Source: Flintibacter muris
GTDB lineage: Bacteria > Bacillota > Clostridia > Oscillospirales > Oscillospiraceae
Direction: 5' to 3'
Assembly: GCF_943192995.1 (NCBI RefSeq)
Contig: NZ_CALPCP010000004.1
Span: 62,001-126,000 of the forward strand
Length of the DNA: 64,000 nucleotides
The notes below the pieces were generated by a model. That model was given only the letters and a program-made list of their open reading frames with translations, did not search any database and was not told where the DNA came from. Of the stretch, positions 1-7,777 are shown piece after piece. Position numbers and translations under genes: made by a program. Each line of letters begins with the position of its first letter. Position 1 is the stretch's first letter.

Positions 1-27
1 TTTAGATCAGGTAATGAGAACCTAACA

Positions 28-45
28 AATAACAATATTTATAAT
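28..45 (+). repeat. 18-bp directional repeat, copy 1
   Basis: Exact copy of AATAACAATATTTATAAT, the element-wide repeat. It ends in TATAAT and lies upstream of the gene at 87. The 86 bases before that gene hold nothing else I recognise. Confidence 0.7.
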
Positions 46-86
46 TTGCGCTGTCCTATCGGCAAAACGGGGAGAAGGAGAAAGTC

Positions 87-419
87 ATGAAATACAAGAC
101 AACAAAAAAGGCAATCCGGGAAATGGGCGATCCGGTTTATTGCGTGGGATATTGTAACCTCCAAAACCTTTTGCGGTTTGTTGATCCGTTCGCCTATAGT
201 GCAAGGGCCGAAGGTTGGGCTTGCGATTATTACAGCGTGGGAAACGTGATTATTTCCACGGGTTATTCCCCCATTGGGCGTAAAACAAATTATAACTTGT
301 GCCGTGAGTACGACAGAAAAGCCCTTGCGATTATTGAAGATTATACCTTGAGCGTGGACGATATGCAAAACGGCGTTGCCGCATTGCTGGAGGAATTTGT
401 GGGAAAGTTGACGGCGTAA
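87..419 (+). CDS. Conserved phage/plasmid protein, unknown function
   Basis: A 110-residue soluble protein with no motif I can assign. It is rich in aromatic residues in its first half (a YC..YCNLQNLLRF stretch and several Tyr/Trp to residue 70) and ends in an amphipathic helix-like segment. The start is set by GGAGAAGGAG just upstream of ATG 87. It opens the run of small same-strand genes, and the 18-bp repeat lies 40 bases upstream, so it may be the first gene of an early operon. Function cannot be inferred. Confidence 0.75.
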   Translation: MKYKTTKKAIREMGDPVYCVGYCNLQNLLRFVDPFAYSARAEGWACDYYSVGNVIISTGYSPIGRKTNYNLCREYDRKALAIIEDYTLSVDDMQNGVAALLEEFVGKLTA

Positions 420-511
420 AATAAGCGGTTTTCTAAAGGGTTTTCCGCAACAAAAAGCCCTATTCCATGAAGCTATAAACCACAAACGGAAAAATAACGG
501 AGGTTTTTACT

Positions 512-904
512 ATGACAAATCAAAAATTGACTTTTGACACGCTTGACAGTTATTTCCTTAATACTGGAAATATGCGGCTTAATATCGGCTATTTCCGGGA
601 TAGTGTGCGGGATCAGTTGGACATTGTGCAACGACACACAAACGGCGGCAACGGGAAAAGTATGTTACTTGTAAATCTGGAAAATTCCCGCCGTTCGATC
701 CGTTCTCTGGTATGGGCTGCTTTTGTGGAAATGACAAACGGCTATATTGAAAATGAAACGGGAAACAAGAAATACACTTGCACAAGTGACCAACTGAAAA
801 AGTACCTTGCAAAATACGGTTACACATTGGAAGAAGCCCTTCAGCCTGTTATTGATGAAGTTACAAGCTGGCGGGAGGACGTAAAAGCGGGAAAAACGGT
901 TTAA
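512..904 (+). CDS. Hypothetical protein
   Basis: 130 residues, start ATG 512 behind GGAGG. The sequence is helix-rich and charged, with no membrane segment and no cysteine pairs. I do not recognise a family. The 90-base gap before it carries a variant of the GCGGAAAA octamer, as do most gaps and many genes in the first 8 kb. Its position in the dense small-gene block suggests an accessory, host-directed role, but that is inference from context only. Confidence 0.7.
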   Translation: MTNQKLTFDTLDSYFLNTGNMRLNIGYFRDSVRDQLDIVQRHTNGGNGKSMLLVNLENSRRSIRSLVWAAFVEMTNGYIENETGNKKYTCTSDQLKKYLAKYGYTLEEALQPVIDEVTSWREDVKAGKTV

Positions 905-984
905 GCGGAGACTTCCTGTTACCATTGCCCGGAAAAGAATTTTTACAAAAACGTTGCTATTATTGATTTATGGAGGGCGGAAAA

Positions 985-1167
985 ATGCGGACTATTGATA
1001 TTAAAAAGGCTTTTATTGAGACTTGCTATAATGGGGATCGTGGGGCATATCTGAAGGCCAGAAAAGCGGACTATTGCAAGGTACAATTTGAGTGGAGTTG
1101 TTTTATTGACTCCCTATGTAAAAGCGGAGAAATTACACAACGGCAATATGATAGGGTTACATTTTAA
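985..1167 (+). CDS. Small hypothetical protein
   Basis: 60 residues. An in-frame ATG at 970 overlaps the ribosome site (GGAGG at 972), so ATG 985 is the better start. The protein is basic with two Cys and a C-terminal ITQRQYDRVTF segment of the kind found at the end of small helical phage proteins. A GCGGAAAA octamer lies between the ribosome site and the start codon. Function unknown. Confidence 0.65.
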   Translation: MRTIDIKKAFIETCYNGDRGAYLKARKADYCKVQFEWSCFIDSLCKSGEITQRQYDRVTF

Positions 1168-1179
1168 GGAGAACGGAAA

Positions 1180-1422
1180 ATGATTAAAGTTATATATAAG
1201 GTTTGCAATGTTGAGTTTGAAGCACTGGCTGGAAATATTTCCGAAGCATACAAGTATATTCAGGCTATCATTAAAACCAATGAATTAAACTTTCCACGTC
1301 AAGAGGAAACATTGTCTTATTATATGTGCTTATTGACAAAAATACAAAGCGGAAAAACGGTAAAATACGAAAACCATGTTTTCAAGATTGAAAAAGTTAC
1401 GGAGGAAAAACATGATTTATAA
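1180..1422 (+). CDS. Small hypothetical protein
   Basis: 80 residues, start ATG 1180 behind AGGAG. No recognised domain. The C-terminal segment EKVTEEKHDL overlaps the ribosome site and the first codons of the next gene (ATG 1412), so the two are translationally coupled. Contains one GCGGAAAA octamer read as Ser-Gly-Lys, a different frame from other copies. Confidence 0.65.
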   Translation: MIKVIYKVCNVEFEALAGNISEAYKYIQAIIKTNELNFPRQEETLSYYMCLLTKIQSGKTVKYENHVFKIEKVTEEKHDL

Positions 1423-1648
1423 CAATACCATTTCTGATATTGACAGTTGTATTTATGAGCCGTGGAGAATATGCGGTGAATATGAGGACGGTTTTACCGT
1501 TACAGTGGGCGGTAATGATGAAGAGGATTGTATGCAACAGTTGATTGACCTACAGGAAAAACATGGCGATTTAACATGGTATTCAAGTTATACGGATCAA
1601 GACTATGCAGCAGGAGAATATATAGGCAGAGAAAACTTTATTGATTAA
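1412..1648 (+). CDS. Small acidic hypothetical protein
   Basis: 78 residues, strongly acidic. ATG 1412 is preceded by GGAGG at 1401 and overlaps the end of the upstream gene by 11 bases. No family recognised. Acidic small proteins are common among phage anti-host factors, but nothing here points to a target. Confidence 0.65.
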   Translation: MIYNNTISDIDSCIYEPWRICGEYEDGFTVTVGGNDEEDCMQQLIDLQEKHGDLTWYSSYTDQDYAAGEYIGRENFID

Positions 1649-1664
1649 ATTGGAGGCTGTAAAA

Positions 1665-1916
1665 ATGGCAAAGTTTGAAATTAGACAGATTGACGCATGG
1701 ACCGAGGCTGAAGGCGGTTGGACGTGGAATGATTCAATTAAAATTGGCGAATTTAAGACAAACGCAACAGACGAAAAGCGGGCTTTTCTATATGCCCTTC
1801 ATAAATTAGGGATTGTGTGCAAGCGTGGAAGAATGGCGGTTATTAATGACGGTAATATTTTTGAATTACAAGACAGACGCACAAAAGAGCCGCTATATGC
1901 TGCTATTCCATGTTAA
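1665..1916 (+). CDS. Small hypothetical protein
   Basis: 83 residues. The start is ATG 1665 (GGAGG at 1652 upstream), not the earlier in-frame codon at 1641, which precedes the ribosome site. The N-terminal half has a WTEAEGGWTWNDS segment and the fold looks mixed alpha/beta. It resembles small phage proteins of unknown function; no assignment is possible. Confidence 0.65.
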   Translation: MAKFEIRQIDAWTEAEGGWTWNDSIKIGEFKTNATDEKRAFLYALHKLGIVCKRGRMAVINDGNIFELQDRRTKEPLYAAIPC

Positions 1917-1941
1917 GCGGAAAAGTAAAAGGAGGTTACAT

Positions 1942-2109
1942 ATGTTTCAGAAAATATTTAATGATATTCTATCTAATCTGGAATATGAAAATATTTCTTA
2001 TGAGGTAGTTACAGAATGTGGAAAATCTGTCATTAAAATCAAGTGTGAAAATGGCAAAATTGGAAAAATCATTTTTGACGATATGGAGGAAAATCATGAT
2101 TGTTTATAG
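1942..2109 (+). CDS. Small hypothetical protein
   Basis: 55 residues, ATG 1942 behind GGAGG. Acidic, one predicted helix followed by beta-like segments (VIKIKCENGKIGKIIF). The gap before it carries GCGGAAAA at 1917. Its 3' end overlaps the next gene by 14 bases. Unknown function. Confidence 0.6.
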   Translation: MFQKIFNDILSNLEYENISYEVVTECGKSVIKIKCENGKIGKIIFDDMEENHDCL

Positions 2110-2359
2110 TGTAATTGGTTTTCCTATTTGTGGAGGTTGGGCAACATTTCATAGAGAATATAAAAGGCGCAAAAATGCGGAAAAACAACAAAAGAAATTA
2201 GCAGTTAGCGGAAATTTCAAAAGCGTTATGTTACGACAAGAGGAAGTTTTAATTGATAAAGAGAATACTTATATATCTATTGATAGTCCTCTTTATTTAT
2301 TGGAGCGTGACGCAAGCGGAAAAATCACAAAAAAAGATTATGGACGGAGGGCAACGTAA
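2096..2359 (+). CDS. Small hypothetical protein
   Basis: 87 residues. ATG 2096 follows GGAGG within the previous gene. A short hydrophobic N-terminus (MIVYSVIGFPICGGW) is followed by a basic Lys/Arg-rich segment (REYKRRKNAEKQQKK), so a membrane-anchored or nucleic-acid-binding protein is possible. Two GCGGAAAA octamers fall inside it. Its stop overlaps the ATG of the next gene by one base. Confidence 0.6.
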   Translation: MIVYSVIGFPICGGWATFHREYKRRKNAEKQQKKLAVSGNFKSVMLRQEEVLIDKENTYISIDSPLYLLERDASGKITKKDYGRRAT

Positions 2360-3066
2360 TGAAAATATACGCAAGGCAGATTGAGCCGCAATTTCAGGAT
2401 AGCAGGATTTTTGACGATGACGGAAACGGCGTGGAGTATATCAACGTATGGGGGAATAAAGACTATCAGAGCCGCACAAGCAGCGTATTTGACAGGGTAA
2501 AAGAATGCCTTGACGCTGGAGAACTGGCAGAGGATATTGAAGCAATTACAGAAAAAAGCGGCTATTCGATTTATAGTACAGTCACAGAGGCCATTAATAA
2601 CCAGTTGTGGCGAGACGATGGAAAAGCCTATGGCACACAGCAGATCGGAATGCTGAAGCAACTTGTTTTGAAGTATAGCGATTGCCATAACAGTGAAGAG
2701 GATCAGATTTTGGTTGACGTTCTTTCCATTGTGACAGGAGAAGAATGGGACTATAGGCAAATTCACGGCTGCTGTCAAAGTGAGTGGAATACCGTTTATT
2801 ATCCCGTTAAATATTGGACAAAAGAAAGCCTTGAAGCCTTTGAAACAATGTATTTCAATACTGGTTCGGAATGGATTATACATGAGGGGGATACAGAGCC
2901 GACAAGCCCTGAGGAAATTGACGGTTGCTCTTGTTATTGTGTTTCGTGGAATGATGAAGGTATTAAAAAGGAACTGGCAGAAGTGGCGGGAGCGGAAAAC
3001 CTGGAGGACATTGTACTTTATAAGTATGCTGGATCGAAAAGCGTACCTATTTATAATGTAGCTTGA
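2359..3066 (+). CDS. Conserved phage/plasmid protein of unknown function
   Basis: 235 residues, the largest protein of the first 4 kb. It is acidic, with a central IHGCCQSEWN..YYP segment and a C-terminal CSCYCVSWNDEGIKKEL segment, both of which look like conserved blocks of a family found in Clostridia phages and mobile elements. No catalytic motif is obvious. ATG 2359 has GGAGG 7 bases upstream. Neighbours are all very small genes, so this may be the main accessory product of the block. I considered an ArdA-type antirestriction protein, but the sequence does not match that family's start or length. Confidence 0.7.
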   Translation: MKIYARQIEPQFQDSRIFDDDGNGVEYINVWGNKDYQSRTSSVFDRVKECLDAGELAEDIEAITEKSGYSIYSTVTEAINNQLWRDDGKAYGTQQIGMLKQLVLKYSDCHNSEEDQILVDVLSIVTGEEWDYRQIHGCCQSEWNTVYYPVKYWTKESLEAFETMYFNTGSEWIIHEGDTEPTSPEEIDGCSCYCVSWNDEGIKKELAEVAGAENLEDIVLYKYAGSKSVPIYNVA

Positions 3067-3094
3067 CCATAGCGGAAAAATCAAGGAGGAAAAT

Positions 3095-3250
3095 ATGCAA
3101 ATATATATTGTTTGCGGTGGTTGTGTTGACGATTATCACATTATTGCCGTATACAGATCATTGAAGAAAGCGGAAAAACGTGTTGAACTGGAAAACAAAG
3201 AATGTAAAGGACTGAACGCATATATTGAAATATACGAAATTTCAAAATAA
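3095..3250 (+). CDS. Small protein, paralogue of the gene at 7603
   Basis: 51 residues. The N-terminus MQIYIVCGGCVDDYH is almost identical to that of the gene at 7603 (MQVYIVCGGCVDDYH) and the two proteins align without gaps to the end. GGAGG precedes ATG 3095. CGGC could bind a metal, but there are only three Cys. The pair is evidence for duplication within the small-gene block. It also contains one GCGGAAAA octamer. Confidence 0.65.
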   Translation: MQIYIVCGGCVDDYHIIAVYRSLKKAEKRVELENKECKGLNAYIEIYEISK

Positions 3251-3277
3251 GCCGCATATCGGAGAAGGGAAACTAAA

Positions 3278-3559
3278 ATGGAAAAAGGATTTAATGCGGA
3301 AAAATTTATGGCTTATCTGGAGAAGGAATTTAACGGCATGGAAAATTATATGTTGCGTCAGCTTGTGGAAAATTTGATTAACTATGGACACAAGCACAAA
3401 CAAGTTAGCAAGGATCAGTTTGTACAATGGCTGTCTGATATGATCCCGGAAATTTCCTTCGGTGAAGTTGCTGCTTTTATGGATGATAACAGCTTAACGG
3501 AGAATGGCAAAGCGGAAAAGCAACAGGCATTACAGACAATGAAATGGCCTGTATATTAA
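3278..3559 (+). CDS. Small helical hypothetical protein
   Basis: 93 residues, almost entirely predicted helix, start ATG 3278 behind GGAG. Contains two GCGGAAAA octamers, both read as Ala-Glu-Lys. Some small phage proteins of this composition bind host RNA polymerase or nucleases, but there is nothing specific here. Unknown. Confidence 0.65.
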   Translation: MEKGFNAEKFMAYLEKEFNGMENYMLRQLVENLINYGHKHKQVSKDQFVQWLSDMIPEISFGEVAAFMDDNSLTENGKAEKQQALQTMKWPVY

Positions 3560-3571
3560 GGAGGTAAAAAA

Positions 3572-3673
3572 GTGGAATACACAGATAAAGAATGGGAGGA
3601 ATGGGAGGAATGGGAGCGCAAAGCGGAAAAGCGTGAAAAGATTGTACGCACTATTTCAGGATGGCAACAGTAA
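3572..3673 (+). CDS. Very small charged protein
   Basis: 33 residues with a GTG start behind AAGGAGG (spacing 9). It contains a short tandem repeat (EEWEEWE) and a basic middle (RKAEKREK). The reading frame overlaps the next ORF by 13 bases. The ideal ribosome site is the main support; it could be a leader peptide. Confidence 0.4.
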   Translation: MEYTDKEWEEWEEWERKAEKREKIVRTISGWQQ

Positions 3674-3825
3674 TATTCTTTTTCCTGATTTTAGGTAAGG
3701 CTGGAGCGTCAGATTGCGGTGCTCCATTGGAAGAGATTTTTCCGTCAACGTTCATCTATTGCGGATTGATGATTGCATCTTTCAATGTATGGGAGGCTTC
3801 TGGAGGAAACAGAATAACAGAATAG
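3661..3825 (+). CDS. Small membrane protein (weak)
   Basis: 54 residues from ATG 3661, which lies inside the end of the previous ORF. A hydrophobic N-terminus (VIFFFLILG) and a second apolar segment near residue 40 suggest membrane insertion. There is no clear ribosome site, so the start, and even whether it is translated, is uncertain. Confidence 0.3.
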   Translation: MATVIFFFLILGKAGASDCGAPLEEIFPSTFIYCGLMIASFNVWEASGGNRITE

Positions 3826-3842
3826 TTAATAGGTGGTGAATA

Positions 3843-3968
3843 ATGAAATACATAATTTGTGGTGTTCCCTGTATTGAGGTTTGTATGGAAAGCGATCATA
3901 AAAAGTCATTCTTCTATGCTGGTAGATATTTTGTAAAGTTATCGGACTACTATGCGGAGGATTACTAA
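3843..3968 (+). CDS. Very small hypothetical protein
   Basis: 41 residues from ATG 3843, preceded by AGGTGGTG. It has a beta-like N-terminus with three Cys (YIICGVPCIEVC) and a Tyr-rich C-terminus. Unknown function; support comes from the ribosome site and the tight spacing to the next gene. Confidence 0.4.
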   Translation: MKYIICGVPCIEVCMESDHKKSFFYAGRYFVKLSDYYAEDY

Positions 3969-3970
3969 AT

Positions 3971-4411
3971 ATGAATTGCCCACAATGCGGAAAACCTATT
4001 AATAGGCATTACAGAGGGTTATGTCAAAGCTGTTATAAATATTTCAAAGGTGGTGGAAAAATACACGATATTCCAGCGGCGGGAACTATCGCTTATGACG
4101 ATCAGGGCAAAGTGATATGTCATATTTGCGGAAAATCGTTTGTGCGGTTAGGAAGTCATGTAAAAGAAAATCATGATTTAACCATAGCAGAATACAAAGA
4201 AAAATTTGGATTATGTCACAGCGCAAGAACAACGGAAAAAACATATTCAGAGACAATGCGGCAACATGCAAAAAACAATGGTATGAATCAGCAACTTTTA
4301 GAAAGCGGAAAAGCTACACAGATTCAAAAAGGAGAAACGGACAAGCGTAAAGGTAAAAAGGCAAGACTTCAAGAACTTCTTGATAAGCGCAAGCGGAAAT
4401 TTAAGAAATAA
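3971..4411 (+). CDS. Zinc-finger protein with a Ros/MucR-like domain
   Basis: 146 residues. Residues 3-21 hold two CxxC pairs (C3/C6, C18/C21), a zinc-ribbon pattern. Residues 50-68 read CxxC then HxxxxH, followed by TIAEYKEKFGL, the signature of Ros/MucR-type C2H2 DNA-binding domains. The C-terminal third is Lys/Arg-rich and probably contacts nucleic acid. By family this is likely a DNA-binding regulator, or a homing-type accessory protein in which such domains also occur. Starts at ATG 3971, two bases after the previous stop. Confidence 0.6.
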   Translation: MNCPQCGKPINRHYRGLCQSCYKYFKGGGKIHDIPAAGTIAYDDQGKVICHICGKSFVRLGSHVKENHDLTIAEYKEKFGLCHSARTTEKTYSETMRQHAKNNGMNQQLLESGKATQIQKGETDKRKGKKARLQELLDKRKRKFKK

Positions 4412-4461
4412 TCCATAGTGGAAAAGCTATCAAAAATCAATTAATTAAAAGGAGAATTATC

Positions 4462-5592
4462 ATGAATAAACTTAATGTACAGTGGACGGCAAAGACTCTT
4501 GTTAATCAGATGAAGCGTGGAAACGTCAATTTTGACAATGCAGTGCAGCGTGGTCTTGTGTGGGACGTGGAAAAGAAGTCTCTCCTTATTCACAGTATGG
4601 TTTACGGTTATGCGATCCCCGCTATGTATTTCACACGTGACGAGAACAAGATTTATGACAGTCTTGACGGCAAGCAGCGGAGCAATGCAATTTGTGAATT
4701 TCTCAATGACGAGTTTGCACTTTCCACAAATACACCTCCTGTTTTTGACGATGACGGAAATATGGAGGACATTAGCGGAATGACGTTTAGCCAGTTGCCC
4801 GAATGGGTACAGGATCGGATCAATGAGTATTCCCTTACGATTTACTACTATGAGGATATGACGGAGCAGGAGATCAGGGAGTTCTTTAGGCGGTTGAACA
4901 ATGGAAAGCCTCTGACGGCTGTTGAGTTGACCAGAGTAAACACGCCTTGTTTGGTAGTGTTCCAGCAGCTTGCAGCGCATGACGCTATCCAGAATGTTGT
5001 TACGGCTGCTGGCAAGCGGCGGTTTACTGATGAGAACATCGCAATGCAGCTTTATCATATGGCAACCGTGGAAAGCCCGGACTTCTCTACAAAGTCTTTC
5101 CGTGAGTGGGCAAAATCTGTACAGACGGATGATGATACTATCGGAAAAATCCAGTCTGGCCTTGATGCTTATAAGGCTTTTCTTGAAATGCTTGATCCTG
5201 TTGAGGACAAGAAAATCCTTCGGACGATTAAGACACGGACGCACTTTGTTAGCTGTGCTTACTATTGCTATCTGGCAGTACAGGAAGAGACTACACAGGA
5301 CGAGATCAACCAGACGTTGCGGACGTTCTTTAGCGGCAATCCTTCCACCTCTGAAGATTATAACAAGACTGTCGGTAGCGGCAGCGCAAAGCCCGGAGCA
5401 GTTCAGACACGGCAGCGGATCATGCAGGAGTTGGCTGGTGTAGAGGTACAGAAAGATACCGATGTAACGGAAGAAAAGATTGAGGACGCACAAGATCAGC
5501 AGGATCAGGAGCCGTTGCAGGAGTCCGAAGTGGAAAATCATGGTGAAGCTGGTGAGCAGCTTACCATTGAGGACGGAGAAAAGCAGGAATAA
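4462..5592 (+). CDS. DUF262 (GmrS/ParB-like) domain protein
   Basis: 376 residues. The N-terminal 200 residues match DUF262: an RGLVWD segment at 30-35 and the diagnostic D-G-K-Q-R motif at 69-73 (family consensus DGQQR), the ParB-like NTP-binding/nuclease core seen in GmrS of the type IV enzyme GmrSD and in BrxR/SspE-like defence proteins. No HNH (DUF1524) partner domain follows; the C-terminus is an acidic Gln/Glu-rich tail. As a stand-alone protein on a phage it may act against modified DNA of competitors or regulate replication, which is inference. AAGGAG precedes ATG 4462. Confidence 0.7.
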   Translation: MNKLNVQWTAKTLVNQMKRGNVNFDNAVQRGLVWDVEKKSLLIHSMVYGYAIPAMYFTRDENKIYDSLDGKQRSNAICEFLNDEFALSTNTPPVFDDDGNMEDISGMTFSQLPEWVQDRINEYSLTIYYYEDMTEQEIREFFRRLNNGKPLTAVELTRVNTPCLVVFQQLAAHDAIQNVVTAAGKRRFTDENIAMQLYHMATVESPDFSTKSFREWAKSVQTDDDTIGKIQSGLDAYKAFLEMLDPVEDKKILRTIKTRTHFVSCAYYCYLAVQEETTQDEINQTLRTFFSGNPSTSEDYNKTVGSGSAKPGAVQTRQRIMQELAGVEVQKDTDVTEEKIEDAQDQQDQEPLQESEVENHGEAGEQLTIEDGEKQE

Positions 5593-5645
5593 GTCATAGC
5601 GGAAAAGCTGTCCTATCTGGCTATACGGGGAGAAAGGAAAACAAA

Positions 5646-5993
5646 ATGACATGGGATGAAATGAAAACAAAATATCCTGAATACCGTGATGAAATGAGCA
5701 AAGAACGGGAACAGGAATTTGTTCAAGATTGTTTTGAATGTTATGAGGCTGAAGGATTTGCAAAAAGATTTTGGTCAATGGGTGACGATTATAAAGAATA
5801 TATTGGAAAATCCTTTGAAGTTATCAGACGTGTACCAGAGTATGACAATGAACATAAAGATGGTGCAGACTTAGAGTGTTTGCCAATGTGGAAAATTCGC
5901 TTTAGTGATGGTAAAGAAATTGACGCATATCCTGATGAAATAATTGAACGTGAGATGCTGGATAATGGTTGCCCGGAGAGCATTATAAAATAG
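5646..5993 (+). CDS. Hypothetical acidic protein
   Basis: 115 residues, acidic, with GGAG upstream of ATG 5646. The middle (KSFEVIRRV..LPMWKIRFSDGKEIDAYPDEII) is a beta-rich module that recurs in small Clostridia phage proteins of unknown role. No catalytic residues stand out. Confidence 0.6.
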   Translation: MTWDEMKTKYPEYRDEMSKEREQEFVQDCFECYEAEGFAKRFWSMGDDYKEYIGKSFEVIRRVPEYDNEHKDGADLECLPMWKIRFSDGKEIDAYPDEIIEREMLDNGCPESIIK

Positions 5994-6005
5994 GAGGAAA
6001 TTGAA

Positions 6006-6137
6006 ATGGCAAAGATTTATGCAGAGTGGAAAGAGAACGGAGTTTTTGATAACGGGTTTTTCAATAGTTGGGATGAATACCATGCAGCATTTTTCAATCC
6101 TGATATTGATTTGTTGTGTGTACGTGTCATTCATTAA
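6006..6137 (+). CDS. Very small hypothetical protein
   Basis: 43 residues from ATG 6006, seven bases behind GGAGG. Aromatic-rich (F/Y/W about one residue in five). No membrane segment. Unknown. Confidence 0.5.
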   Translation: MAKIYAEWKENGVFDNGFFNSWDEYHAAFFNPDIDLLCVRVIH

Positions 6138-6153
6138 TTAGGATGGTGGAAAA

Positions 6154-6345
6154 ATGAGAGTCAAAACAGTGTATGTTAAAGATAAGCAGCGATTGAAATT
6201 AAGTGATTTTCCGAATTTCAGTGTAACAGGCAGCATTACAGGAATGAAAAAGATTTATGGTAAAGACGCATTGCTTGTTCGTTACGGTAGTTGGATTTAT
6301 AACGTAACCAGTAGGCCAGACATTTACTATGGCGAAGCCCATTAA
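6154..6345 (+). CDS. Small basic hypothetical protein
   Basis: 63 residues, ATG 6154 behind GGATGG. Basic and beta-rich, with the pattern of a small barrel (KLSDFPNFSVTGSITGMKKIYG..ALLVRYGSWIYNV). A nucleic-acid-binding barrel is conceivable but not shown. Confidence 0.55.
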   Translation: MRVKTVYVKDKQRLKLSDFPNFSVTGSITGMKKIYGKDALLVRYGSWIYNVTSRPDIYYGEAH

Positions 6346-6365
6346 TAAAAAAGGAGTTTGGAAAA

Positions 6366-6701
6366 ATGTCAATGAATTTTGAAGATATGGTTCGTTGCAA
6401 TCATTGTATGAAAGTATTCCACCAGAATGAAATTATTTATGATGAAGGAAAAGACAAAGAGTTGTGTCCTTATTGTGGAAAAGATGGTGGATTGATGGAT
6501 ATAGATGAAATTAAACTGGCAATCAATCATGAAAAGCTGGCAGCGTGTGGATTTTCTTTTGATAGCTGGAGCGATATGTACTTGTATATTAAGTCTCTTG
6601 TGGAATGGCTGGAGTCTCACAATAAGAATTATACAAAAGAGCAGTACCACAAGATCGACAGCTTGAAAGAAATGCTTGACTGTATTAATTATGGAGTATA
6701 G
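6366..6701 (+). CDS. Small zinc-ribbon protein
   Basis: 111 residues. C11/C14 and C34/C37 form a zinc ribbon (CNHC and CPYC), followed by an all-helical C-terminus. This is one of about nine small zinc-ribbon proteins in the window. Such proteins commonly bind nucleic acid or host polymerase, but no target is evident. AAGGAG precedes the start; ATG 6372 is an alternative. Confidence 0.6.
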   Translation: MSMNFEDMVRCNHCMKVFHQNEIIYDEGKDKELCPYCGKDGGLMDIDEIKLAINHEKLAACGFSFDSWSDMYLYIKSLVEWLESHNKNYTKEQYHKIDSLKEMLDCINYGV

Positions 6702-6731
6702 GCAGCAATGCCAGAAAGGACGGAAAGTATA

Positions 6732-7130
6732 ATGAAAGATTTTTATGGGCTGGAAAAATTGATTGAAGATAATGGAGGTATTGAAAACTTTCGTTGTTTT
6801 ACTCAAATGGGCAAGATTGAAATGGTTACGCCGTTTGGATTTTGCATGGTATCTGGCGATAAGGAAACATGGACAGAATGTAAGATTGATGAAAGTCATT
6901 ATAAGGTTTCCGATGGTTATAAAATCACTTTGCGTTCCATTGATCCAATGTTTACATACGATCATTATTATCAAAGCGATTTTATAAGCCTCATGAAAAG
7001 TGGATGGATTATTATAAAAACAAGCGACAAGCAAACCATACAGCATATTAAATGGTTGGAACATCTTTGTGGAAAAGCCTATGTGGTTCATGAGGCCGAT
7101 ATTGTAACCGAAGGGGAAGTGGAAAAATGA
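6732..7130 (+). CDS. Hypothetical protein
   Basis: 132 residues from ATG 6732; an in-frame ATG at 6708 lacks a ribosome site, while AAGGA lies between the two. The sequence is mixed alpha/beta with no recognised motif. Its 3' end overlaps the next gene by four bases (ATGA), so the pair is coupled. Confidence 0.55.
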   Translation: MKDFYGLEKLIEDNGGIENFRCFTQMGKIEMVTPFGFCMVSGDKETWTECKIDESHYKVSDGYKITLRSIDPMFTYDHYYQSDFISLMKSGWIIIKTSDKQTIQHIKWLEHLCGKAYVVHEADIVTEGEVEK

Positions 7131-7330
7131 CCAGCATTGTATATCAGGATCGGTCAAGTGGATCAATGTACCTTTACAAACCAAAATATCCAGCACAGCG
7201 GAGTATGTTTGAGCAGAAGCGTACAGAACGCATTATAGCAGCACTGGAGGAATTACGGCACGTTGCAAATATTAATATCTTTCTGTTAAAGAAAAACCAT
7301 TTGCGGAAAATTGCAGAACATAAAATGTAA
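7127..7330 (+). CDS. Small basic hypothetical protein
   Basis: 67 residues, basic, starting by ATGA overlap with the previous gene. The second half is a basic amphipathic helix (RTERIIAALEELRH). Unknown function. Confidence 0.55.
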   Translation: MTSIVYQDRSSGSMYLYKPKYPAQRSMFEQKRTERIIAALEELRHVANINIFLLKKNHLRKIAEHKM

Positions 7331-7344
7331 TGGAGGTTTAGAAA

Positions 7345-7599
7345 ATGAAATTGTATATTGTTCTTGATAGTTGGAATACCCATTTTGGCAACGGCACGAA
7401 CATTGAGGTCTTTACCGACAAGGATAAGGCACAGGCATATATAAAGGATCAGTTGGATCAGGCGATTAAGGATTGGAATTTTAATAAAGATATAGAGACT
7501 GACGAGCATTACTTTTGTATTTTGGATGATGCAGCTACTATTCTTGATGATTGTGACGTGGAAAATTGGGTTGTATTTGAAAAAGAAATTGAGGTGTAA
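7345..7599 (+). CDS. Small acidic hypothetical protein
   Basis: 84 acidic residues behind GGAGG. It begins MKLYIVLDSWNTHFGNGTNIEVFTDK, the kind of strand-loop-strand start shared by many small phage proteins. The gene is followed after 3 bases by the duplicated small gene at 7603. Confidence 0.6.
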   Translation: MKLYIVLDSWNTHFGNGTNIEVFTDKDKAQAYIKDQLDQAIKDWNFNKDIETDEHYFCILDDAATILDDCDVENWVVFEKEIEV

Positions 7600-7602
7600 G
7601 AA

Positions 7603-7758
7603 ATGCAAGTATACATTGTTTGTGGCGGTTGTGTTGACGATTATCATATTATCGCCGTGTATAGATTAGCAAAGAAAGCGGAAAAACGTGTGGAGCAGGA
7701 GAATGAAAAATGCAAAGGACTTTGCGCACACATTGAGGTATATGAAACTGAAAAGTAA
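7603..7758 (+). CDS. Small protein, paralogue of the gene at 3095
   Basis: 51 residues, about four fifths identical to the protein at 3095 over its full length, with the same CGGCVDDYHII core. The nucleotide sequences have drifted mainly at third positions, so both copies appear to be under selection. It carries a GCGGAAAA octamer at the same place as its paralogue. Confidence 0.65.
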   Translation: MQVYIVCGGCVDDYHIIAVYRLAKKAEKRVEQENEKCKGLCAHIEVYETEK

Positions 7759-7777
7759 ATCTCAAAGGAGAAGCTAT

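Noticed and set aside
2359..3066. ArdA antirestriction protein
   Set aside because: Location and acidity fit, but length and N-terminal sequence do not match ArdA.
4441..5778. Long minus-strand ORF opposite the DUF262 gene
   Set aside because: It mirrors the codon bias of the real plus-strand gene, has no ribosome site and shows no protein motif. The same holds for the long minus-strand frames at 29352-30413 and 30877-31830.
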